Shown piece after piece: positions 32,201-42,600 of a stretch of DNA of 64,000 nt; position 1 is the stretch's first letter; each line of letters starts with the position of its first letter. The position numbers and the translations under genes are program-made. The stretch is from Ectocarpus siliculosus. Lineage: Eukaryota; Sar; Phaeophyceae; Ectocarpales; Ectocarpaceae. The notes beneath the pieces were generated by a model. It searched no databases. It had not been told where the DNA came from and worked only from the letters and a program-made list of their open reading frames with translations. The stretch is from NCBI GenBank assembly GCA_000310025.1, contig FN649748.1, positions 3,450,959 to 3,514,958 on the forward strand, written 5' to 3'.

Positions 32201-33150
32201 GCGACCGAAGGCGCCCAGGAACTGCGCGATGATCGCCGGTGGCACGTAATCTGCGCGGATTTCGATCACGAACTGCATGCGGATGCCACGGGATACCGCT
32301 TCCTGTAGTTTCGCCAGGGACGCCTCCGCGACGCTGCCCGGAAGCCGAGCGGGCACCATGAACTACCCGGCGCCCCCTCCGACCGCACAGTCATCGCACG
32401 GGAACATGGCATTGTGCAAAGCCATCATCTCTACCAGGCGGCCGAAGACCAACTCGTCTACGTCCTTCACAACATTCCTCCACAGAAAACGAAGGTACTC
32501 GGTCGTGAGCAACCCCGTTGGGGAGAAGCGACTGCGTGAGAAAGGGCCCGACACCGGGATGACAAGTCAGTTTACGCAGAATTCACACGGAATCCAGAGA
32601 GTGATGGATAGGCGCCCCGTGATATGAATGGATGGGCAAGAAAAATTCCCACAACAGTAACCCCCGCATCGTGCATTTTGTACCATTCACCACGTCTCGT
32701 ATTACAACAAGGTCGAAAGATGATAAACCGGACGTGGGACACAGTGCTGCTACTACTACAGCAAGGAGAGACGGAAACCGATAGAATCGCTGCTTTGGTA
32801 GAAAAAACAATTTTGTGACGAGTCAGAGGGAGCTTCATTTTTTAAAAATTGCGCCCCACTTTACGAGCTCACAAAATAATTGGGTTCAACTTTTCGCCAG
32901 TTTGGAACGTATACCCTAACGGCCATATTGGTTATTAACCGAAGCTGCCAGCCAAGGTAGGTAGGTCCCAAGATGAAAGTAAGTCCAAAAAGATGCATCC
33001 ATCAGTCAATCCCCACCTGTGGATTTCCACGAGTCTGTTGAACCTGAAACCACGCTCAAGACTGTATGCGTCAAGCTGCTCCCGCCACCACTGTGCCTGA
33101 CGATACCAATCAGAGGGAAACAGCAGCAAAAAATATGTCGATGGAGTCAC
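29224..33150 (-). pseudogene. ROCO-type (COR domain) GTPase remnant, C-terminal part
   Basis: Minus-strand exons can be followed from about 33150 down. The best piece (about 32550-31850) reads LLTTEYLRFLWRNVVKDVDEL..., then, after an in-frame TAG at 32363, FMVPARLPGS...IRADYVPPAIIAQFLGAF, which resembles the COR domain of ROCO proteins. Then come a probable coiled segment (31511-31323) with a frame change near 31340, PRLVCVLPAPEKGREPLTEIDRS (about 30470), ALASIALNFVEEAF (about 29860), FQMDEMTRFNGLTLAYV (about 29520) and, after acceptor TTCCAG, VRPAPLQGYAYDQLKDMC to a TGA at 29224. Leucine-rich repeats and the Roc GTPase, expected further 5', are not seen. ROCO LRR-GTPases are a known expanded, often pseudogenised family in Ectocarpus. 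The nonsense codon and frame change suggest a pseudogene. Confidence 0.5.
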
Positions 33151-35127
33151 GTCCTCTCACAGAAGGTTGCTGCCGCATGCCCCCAAATCCCGCCTGCCTG
33201 CGTTACTTAATGTTTGGGCGCGTTGCAGATCAGGAACAGGGTTCACGGGAAGGAACCCAGCTACATCGTGGTCAGCTTCATCGGAGGCATTTTCAAAAAC
33301 GGGGATTTTTTTTGTACCCTCCCCGCTTTCTGCGTTTCGATTCTTAGCCACTGGAATTACTAGTATTCGTTGAAACCCGGGCAAGATGAACGAACTTTTT
33401 CTCAAATTTTGCACATCCTAACTTTATCACAGGACCATGCAAAAAGCATTTCGAGGGTTGAGATGTAGATGGGAAGAATTTACGGAACCCCCCCGCCAAA
33501 TGTTGAGCTTTAGCGCGGAACCCGCCCTCGGTGAATCCGTGACAAAACCCATCCCGAAATGATTTTGGTAATAGCATGTCTACACCACCTCGGCGAAATA
33601 GACAAACAACATTCCACTATTCGAAACAACAAAAACACTCACGGAACGAATTTTGAAGCCGATACATCGAGGAGAGACGCACCCGAGTCCTTTCAAAAAA
33701 GGACAGGAGTACATCGGTCACTGAATGTGCTCAAGGACGCCCGCGGAAATGAGCAGGTTGATAACAGACGCCGACGTGCTTGTGCGTGCGTCGCTGATAT
33801 TTTCGGTTTGACTCGGAGGAACTTTACATTGGACACAAGCAAACAAACACATCGCTGCTGCTCCTTCAATTCAAATGTGCCTGCACCTCCAACTCGCCGC
33901 TACGTGTGCGTGTCCTCCTGTCGGTGGTCTGGCTGTTGGTGGTCTGGCGGTGGTGAATAAAGCTGTGTGCCGCTAGCGACAGATCTGCGTGTAGAATACT
34001 CTGACTGTTCGCGTCGCGCGGATTCGGCTTAAAAAAAAGTGCAAGAGAGGCATTTCTGTGTGTAAACGGTCACACAGACGTTACGATCTACCTCATAGAA
34101 TTCCGACGTAGAACACTATATATAGCAGTGCTCTCCTCGGGCACATCAGAGGTGTGCAATTAGACTATGCATTGTTGGAGCGTACTCACAGGAGAGCAGG
34201 TTTTCGCCGACACGCAGAGAACGCAGAGAACGCCCCAGAGGATTGAACGAAGACGATGAACACCGCAATGTAGGAACACACCTGTTGATAGAAAGCGATG
34301 AGCGAGTGGGACAAAGAGAGGGCTACAAGGCACCCGCTCGGGCGGTGGGCGGTGGGTGCGGTGTGCCTGAATCCCACCCCAGTACCAGTACGGATCAGTA
34401 TCAATCGTTTCCTTCGCTTCTAGACGTGGATCTCTCACAGCACCTGTCGCCTTTCCGACATTTGCAGCAGGTCCCACATAACCGTGCAGGTGAGTGAGCC
34501 CCCTTCTTGGTGTGAGTATGTTGACACGGGCTGATGGTCTATAAGGGAAGGACGTCGTTGAAAAGTGGAGAGATGAAACACCGCGCATCTTAGTTAATTT
34601 TGTTGCGAGACTATGTTCAGTTCCCTCTTTGGGTAGCCTTCGTGTTGGGTGCTTGGGGTTTCATTGGAAACATCGATGCCTTGGGACGCGGAGTATCCCA
34701 TTTCGCGGGTGAGATTTGGTCATTAGCAGCACCGGTGTACACATGTATGTCACGGGGTTACGCGTAGACAATCTCTTGAAGCCTGAAGACCCTTGTTGAA
34801 GACCCACTTGGTTTATTAATGCGGGCAGCAGCTTGTTGTAGCTCTCGCAGCGTGGATGGCATGGACCGAAGTATGGACCCGCAACAAAAAAATCAGCCGG
34901 CAGTACGAGTGGTGCTCACGTGCTCACACCTCATACCACAACTCGAATGGCTCTTCATTTGAAAGTTCAGCCGTTTAGGGCTTTTCCGGAAAAAAAATTG
35001 TCGTTAGGTACTACAGCAAGCCGTCGACGTAGCATACAGGAAGAAGGTGCGGGTGTTTGGGGCGCGGGGCTAGGCAGGTGTTTTGGGATTGCCTGCCCCG
35101 TCAACGCCAATCTACAGCAGATATCGC
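33151..35127. other. No supportable gene
   Basis: Short frames on both strands. If the ROCO gene were complete its GTPase and repeat exons should lie here, but I find neither a P-loop nor leucine-rich repeats before the gap. Confidence 0.45.
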
Positions 35128-35227
35128 NNNNNNNNNNNNNNNNNNNNNNNNNNNNNNNNNNNNNNNNNNNNNNNNNNNNNNNNNNNNNNNNNNNNNNNNN
35201 NNNNNNNNNNNNNNNNNNNNNNNNNNN
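35128..35227. other. Assembly gap, 100 N
   Basis: Exactly 100 N, so the true length is unknown. The gap cuts the OTU-like reading frame on its left side. Confidence 0.99.
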
Positions 35228-35720
35228 CCGTCTTATCCTCCGGCGCCGTCATTTCTTCCACGGCAGCTCCTAAAACATCCGGTATACGCACACTCCGGGC
35301 CCGCCCAAGCTGGTCTGGTGAGAGTACAGCTGTCAAGTCCTCAACACCGGATGCGCCAAGAACATGTTCCGTGGCTCGACGGGCGACCACGCTCCTCATG
35401 TTCTCTGGGGTGGGGGCGGCCCTTGTTCTACCGAGGCAAACCTGCACACCCGCGGACATCGCACTAAACCCGCAGTGGCCATCCGGCTTTACGGTATACA
35501 CACCAGCGCGGTCGGGCAAGACCATAACCCTCCCACCTCTTGTCAATTCTGTGCTGCAAATGATGCGCGACGCAGATCCATCGATGTGCTGCTGTACCCG
35601 TTGGCCCAACGCAGCCGGCTGGGGAGCTAGCTCCTGTTCCTTGCGAACGTGATACACAGGAACCCCGTCCATAGCGCTCGTGCGAAAAATCGCAACAAGC
35701 AGGAGGAAAAACAGCATCAT
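35228..35720 (-). CDS. OTU-like protein fragment with putative signal peptide, C-terminus lost in gap
   Basis: Start chosen at the ATG at 35720 (MMLFFLLLVAIFRTSA), a hydrophobic leader with a plausible cleavage site after TSA. About 60 residues on comes GVYTVKPDGHCGFSAM, matching the OTU nucleophile motif (DG.C.F.A) with Asp, Gly and Cys all present. It continues with ENMRSVVARRATEHVL and SPDQLGRARSVRIPDVLG, as in OTU domains before the Trp-Gly segment. The frame enters the N gap, so the His end cannot be checked. It may be a secreted or ER-facing OTU-like protease, or a fragment of a mobile element. The frame continues upstream to 35816 but without leader-like sequence. Confidence 0.55.
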
Positions 35721-36656
35721 TATCGCGTTTCTGCGTGCTGGACTGAGGTCCACAGCAGCACAGCAGCAGCGCGGGATGCAGGGTGCTGCGGAGCATTGCA
35801 ACTCCCAGGCTTTCAATTTTCTGTATAGGGGACGTGCTGTTTCTGTCCCCGGTCGTTACTTTGTTTCTTTTCGAGCGGTCTAGTCGTACCGTCGAGCCGT
35901 CGTCGACGCAGGTATCCACAGCTCAATTCGGTTCGAAAGTTGTCGCATATAAGAGTTATCGTGCCTGCTAACATGCCCGATTCGGGGGTGTAGTCACGTA
36001 AGGGTTAAAAATTCATCGCTAGGCAGGGTCCCTGTGGTACTGAACCTACGGGAGGACCCTCTTGATTGCTTACAAATCGAGGCCTCTTCTTCTAGAAGAC
36101 TACTGTACATATTCTATACTTATCGCATTTTCACGACACGTATATACTAATCCTTGCTCGTGGTTGGCATACACACCGCTATGCATTAGTAGCGCTCTCA
36201 GTGGATGCGCATCTCTCTAGGTTAGTTTGGAGCAAGAGCAATCACGAGGAGAGCGGCTGGAGGAACAGCATCAGCGTCCGGAGCAGGGAAAGAGCCAGCT
36301 TGCGGAGGAAAAAAAAAACAGGACGGGGGGTTCGCAGAATAGCACACGTAGGTGGAGGGGTGAGTGACCCGTCCGTGAGGTGGGTAGACTCGGGTAGACG
36401 TACCTGCTGTAGTTGTCCCTTCTGCCTAAGCGCTCTCTCTCTCTCTCCACTTTCCTTGTGTAGCTTTGAGTTCTGTGTGTGTGTTTTCGGCACTGGCAGC
36501 AGGCCTGTGTGTTTGTTTGGTATCGGAATAATACGCCCCCGGCTGTGTCGTGCTCGTTCCGGTTCGGGAACTACTGTACCACATCGCCTACGGTATCTCC
36601 CCGCATTGTCTTCGCGTTGTTCGAGGGTATTCCAGCGCTCTCTCTCACACGAGACG
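35721..36656. other. Intergenic; 5' flank of the TPR gene
   Basis: No gene is supported. A CTCTCT-rich stretch lies near 36431-36450 and TCTCTCTCAC at 36640, close to the TPR start codon; I see no TATA box that I would defend. Confidence 0.4.
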
Positions 36657-39600
36657 ATGGCGCAGCCAGCAGTCGCCCATGGTGGAGACAATGCTCGACG
36701 TGACGCTCCTCACTGGACGCACACCTACGACAAATGGGATGGCTGGGAGGTGAGTCCTTGGTACAAGTATGCATACAAAACTCAGCAGCAGATTATAGGT
36801 CTACAATACAATTTCTTGGAAGTGCGTGATCAAACAGGAGGAGGATCGGAGGAGCCCTCAACATTGCCGCACATTCACTCTTTTCATCTTGCGTCGTGGA
36901 CATCCGGCGGGGGCGGGGGGAAGCATTGGATCTGGTTGGCGGTACTGCAGGCAAAGTTCGCAAAATGAGTCCGCAAAATGAGTCCATCTACTGCTGTCTA
37001 CAAGTAAGTGTGCACCCCCTCTCTAGCAGCTGTCCGACGTCTACACAAACGACGGCGAACGACGGCTCAAAACCCATAGATCCATCCATGGTATACACAA
37101 ATAGCGGGCTATGGGTGCTGCAGTGCATAGCCATGGAGAGTCCGATTGCCGCCCCTCAAATACACGATGGCTGGAATTCTCCATGTGTTGCCCCCGTGTA
37201 CAAGCTAGATCGATCCGTGCACCCTGTTATTTTGGCTGCAATCGTCCGTAGCGGCAGCAAGCAAACACGAATCCGCGGTGGATTGGTAGATTTAAGGGTC
37301 TCTCGCCGGGGTTGACCGACACAGACAAGCTACTCTCGTTTCGTGTAGCATGCCGATGGTTGCCGGCCGCTACAATGTACTCCACAGCACCACAACAGTA
37401 CGGAGATGCTGGTGTATGTGCTGCGTCCCCAACAACTTAAAATCAAGAAATACCCGAAACAACGCACAAAAACAAGAACAAAAACACCCACAACACCAAT
37501 GCCAAAACAAAACACACCCAACTATGTCTTCCTATTCTATCTCGGGGATATGCTGTTGCAGACGAGGCGGAGACTAACATTGCAAAGACTTGGCTGTGTG
37601 TAATTTTCTTGTGTAGACTATATTTCGACTCTCGCGTGTTTTCGGATCGTGCTACACGCCCCCTCGAAAAAACACCTACTGCTGTATATTCCCAAGCGAC
37701 CTCAATTCACTTTTTATGTCCCTGTCATTTTCATTCGCATAGCCCACCCCTTGCCGGACAGGGTCTCAAATGCTGATCTCGAGCTACAGTGCAACTCTCG
37801 TGGCGCCTCAAGTATGGTTCGGTAGGGAATCGCAACCCATGACCCCTCCCCGAGTTTGAGCAGCTTCCACCTCCTGTGGCTGACACGACTCGGCCTTGAC
37901 TGTTCCTTCCATGTATCGCCATAGGAACGGCCGGTTGAACAGAGAAAGAGGGCCCTGTGTGCTGCGCGCCACAATCTTCCGTTTTTGATTTTCTGCGTTT
38001 GTGTGTAATTTATTTCTTGCTGAGTGATGCTCGAGATGTGCTGCAAAGCTCGTAAGGTAGTCGTCTCTATAGGTTGCGCGCGTTGCTCGCGTAGGCAGTG
38101 AGTTGCTCGCGTATAGGAAACGATCCGCGTCTCTTGCCTTTTTGTCTGTGTCGTCATCCATGAATAACAACAGCAGTTCGAGACAAAGACTAACAACACG
38201 GACGGTCCGCCGCAAGCAAGCATTGCATGTTGGCTGCGTACGTAAATGGGGACTTGTTCGATGGCAGCACAATCTCTGCACTTGTGTACACACGTAGTAC
38301 AGCGATGAGGACGGTCGACGCTTGTCTTGTAGACGTGCACATCTAGCACGGACGGCAGGCGTATTGAGGTAGTTCGTCCGTGGTGCTTAGGCTCTTCTCT
38401 AGTCATGTTCGTTGTCTTTATTGTCGCTACAACGATACCACACAACAGAAAGTCCGTCCGAAGATTCTGTAGTTTTGTTTGTTGCTGTCTGAGTACACGA
38501 GGCTGCAGGTGCACCCGGCTGCTGCATGTGACACGATGGGCGCTGCCAGGTAATGGGCGTGGCCATGATGTTTGTCGCAGTGCCTATGTGAGAGCTTCCG
38601 GGGGTTTAGAGCGGCGAAAGCGCTTTTTCTATGCTCTCCTCCGCCTCCTCGCTGAAACCTGTCGGGTCAGGGTCGGCTCTTTTTTGTAGTTACAGTATAT
38701 GCATGGACAATGCATACATATATTTTTTGCATTCATGCTTTGTTTTTTGGGGTCCTCCATCCGCCCACACAACAGTAAATTTAAGTTTTTGTTGGGGAAT
38801 GTTTTTCTTGCCATGTGTCGGGTATGGCTGTGTGTGAGCTCGAGGGATAGGGTCGACGGCAGCACACTCTCATCACGTGCGTAGGAAGCTATGCGAGGGG
38901 TTACTGCCTTCCTCGCTCTCGGTAGCGATGCGCATCTCTGACGGCAAGCAAACTAATAGTACGTCAATCAATCAGGATATATCATGATGTTCTTGTGACT
39001 ACAAATGCAAGTTCGCCCGGAGGTATTTTGTTCTTGCCGAAACAGCGGGACTAAACTACCGGTCCGCGTTCTGGTGCTCCTTCATTCGGGTGCGATCGTG
39101 CGTACTAGCCAGATCATCAGCGAGCACGACTAGCGAGATTGTTGACAGCGTGGAGTCCCTTGCCACAAACAGTGCATACAGGTTAGCGCTGTGAGAAGTT
39201 CCCTTTTCTTTCTCTCCGCTGCGGGCCGGTCGCGCTCGCCGGAGAGTCTCGAGAAGATGATGTCGGTCATCGTGCGCGTGGCGGGCCTGTTCGGACTGAT
39301 GGTATCGGAGCCAAAGACGGAGATCATGTGCATGCTGCCGAAAGGGATCGAGGAACGCCCGCTCACGGTCAGCGCCGCCGGTCAGACGTACAAGCAGACC
39401 GATCGGTTTGTGTACCTCGGACGTACCATCTGCGCGGACGGGGAGGCCGACCGGGAGATCACGAGCCGCAGCTGCCGAGCGTGGAAGTGCTACCGCCGGA
39501 ACAGTGCTTCGATGTACGACAGGCGACGGGCCGACCGCCAGCTCAAGATCCGGCTACTCCAGGCTGAAGTGGTGGAGTCTCTCCTATGCGGGTGCGCCTC

Positions 39601-42600
39601 GTGGAGCGTAACAGCGGAGCATGGGACCCAACGCCAGTTCCTGACACTGTGCATCGGCTGGAGCAAGCGGAAACGCTCAGACCGCCCCCTGTCCTATGCC
39701 CAGGCCCTCATCCAGGCCGGCTGCGAGGAAACCATCGAGGCCACAGTGCGCAAACGGAGACTGTGTTTCGCGGGCTTCATTATGCGCATGGGGGATAACC
39801 GCCTCCCCAAGCGCATGCTGGTAGGAGCGACGGCGGGGGTCGTGGGATACCGGGGCGGGCAGGAGCGCGACTGGGTGTCTCGTCTAGGAGAGGACCTCGT
39901 GGCGTTCAACATGGGAGACGAAAAGGAAGGGCGGAAATGGAAATAGAGCGCCAAGGAGCCGGAGGCGTGGTACAACAAGGTCGAGGATGGGGCGGCATGG
40001 TTCATGAGGAAATGGCACAGACAGGAGGCGGAAGCGTCCGCGAAGCGCCAGCGCGCGAGGGAAGCAGAAGTAGGAGTACGGCCATTTCGGGACCGAAGAG
40101 AGTGACAGTCGGGAAGCGGCGGTGGGAGGGAAGAAACGGCGACCGGGCGCTGCTGCTGTAGAAGCGAGTAGGGCGGCCGAGGCAGCACTTGTGGCAAACT
40201 ATGTACCCGGCTGATGTTGTTGCGCCCTGTTTCCCTCCCTGCTGTATGCTATACTCCTGTATGTCCTTTGTATTGCCTTCGGCCTCTGTGCTGTGCTTCT
40301 TTTTTCATGTCCCCCCTACCTACTCTGCCTTGTTGGGTACCTTGGTCTCCCTTTTGCTGTTGCTTTTGCTTTTGCTTTTATATATATGGCTGTCTGCCCA
40401 TCTGCCGCCTCTTTGTTCTGTTGCCTCCATTACTCCCATGCCCTGGTGCGTAGTGCCTGATGCTGGTACGGTACCCTTGATCTTTTTAGGCGGGTGTGGG
40501 AAGCGTTCTCCTTTTTCCCTTTTTTTTTGCCTTTATTTTTGTTTTTAATTTTTGTATTGTTTCATTTTGATCGGTTTCCTAGGGCTCCTTTTCTCGACCG
40601 GTCGGCGCGGTAGTTGTTATTTTCTTTCCATCATTTATTTTTCTTTTTCCGAGTGGTTTGTAATCTATTCTTGTTTGTTTCCCCGTGGCGTCGTATGTGC
40701 CGGGTTTTGCGACCACGGGCTCGGCTCCCCATTTTTGACTCTAGAGCTAATGTGAGAAACAACAACAACAACAACAACTTGTACTAGGCTGACACGCAAG
40801 ACACCACATACATCCACACGGAGCCAGACGGACATGGACCAAGGGGGAGGGAAACACACATCACAGTGAGGGCGAGACGGCGGGAGCAGCGTGTGCCCTG
40901 TACATGCTGCTGTCAGCTATCGGCGTAGGAAGCGAGAGGAGAGATAAACGTCTAGTTGGGTCTCTGCCACCGATTCTTGCTAGCAGCCAGCGGCGGCGGC
41001 AGTTGACGGCGGCAGCGCCTCTTCATGCCTCTCTCCTTCCTTGGAGAGAGGCACATCACACCAACAACACACAGACAGACGCTGCTGCTACGCACCACCA
41101 TTGGTGGTGCAATACGTACTGCTGTACGCCCCTCTACACTTGTTGTCGAGGGACTAGTGTGTCTGGCCACCTCCATCGCACAAGCTGTCGAGTTGCCAGC
41201 TCGAACAAAAAGCAGAGAGAGAGGCACAGCAAAATGAGCGAGCTTTTTTTTTCTCCTACCTGCTGATGACAATGAATACCACCCCCCTTAGCTGACGGTA
41301 AATATCATCCCCCCTCTCTTGCTGATGATGAATACCACACCCCCCTTCATAGCTGATGTAATGCAGCTGTAAGGGCAGAATTGGGGATCCAATCCCTACG
41401 GTCGGGAAGAGACGCAAGGAAGCTGGCATGCCAGTATCGCATGTGCGGGATGGGAGAGGAGAGGTTGCCGAGAGTAGTATGGGAGGCGAAGTGGGCAAAC
41501 AAAAAGAGGAGTAGACAACCCACGGAATGGGTCAAGGTTGTAGAGGACGTATGGAAAGGGTTAGACAACGACGAAGATGAAACGCTGGAAACGGAGGGTC
41601 TACAGGGGTTCAAGGAGAAGATATCTGTTGCTTGTGCCGAGAGAGAAGAACAGAATCTAAGGAAAGAAACGAAGGATAAGGAGGGTCTAGAAGTGTACGG
41701 AATGTTAAAAGAAGGAATAGGGTTCAAGGATTACCTACATGGACCAATGGATGCAGGGACCAAAGCTTAAGGCCAAATTCAGGACCGGGGACATAGGCCT
41801 TCGAGAACGTCGGCGAAGACATAGGACGGTAGACGACGAAGACGATAAGTTCAAATGTGATTGCGGCTTCGAATGCGAAGACCGTGTTCATGTAGTCGCG
41901 GAATGTCCGTGGTACGAAGAGGAGAGGGAAGTGTACATGACTGAGCTGGGAAAATAGGAGGGAGGTACAGGGAGATGTTTGAGGCATGGAATAGAGAGGA
42001 GAGGACGGTAGCTGTACTGGGGAGTAGGAAGTGGTTTGAAAAGGCGGGAAGGGATATCGTTAAGATAGACAGACTAGGGAAGACACTTTTGAGCCACCTT
42101 TGGCAAAGTAGGAAGGAACGATTGGCCATCGGTGATCAGTCCTGTGGGAACAATGCTCCGTCCTCTCGAGGACGCGTGGTCAATGGTCTAACCGCTAAGG
42201 CATGCAAAACACAAGAGTACGACCAAATGACTACGGCAAGCAACAAATGAGTACGCCCCCCCCCCCCTCTCTGGCCGGCGGTAAATACCAGCCCTCCCTC
42301 TCTGATGCAAATCACACTGACTGGCTGGCGCCCCCACAACTCAACGTCTGCACTGCTGCTGCTGTCTGTGTCGTAAACAAGATGTGAGCCAATGGTACAA
42401 ACGTAGCAAGCACGAGCCTACAGAGGTACATTTTTTTTCGATAATAATAAAAGAACTAGGGCAATTGACAAAAATGGGTATACCCGGCGTGTTTCGGCAC
42501 AAAATGGGGTATATCCTTTTTTTCGCTATCCATTGCGCTATCTTTCGTGTGCCTGCTGCACATCTATCTATCACCTCACTCAGTACATTCTGTGCGTGAC

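Noticed and set aside
37714-38514. Minus-strand frame of 266 codons in the TPR intron
   Set aside because: Composition is unlike a folded protein (many isolated Cys, Arg, Thr), no motif, no supporting splice structure.
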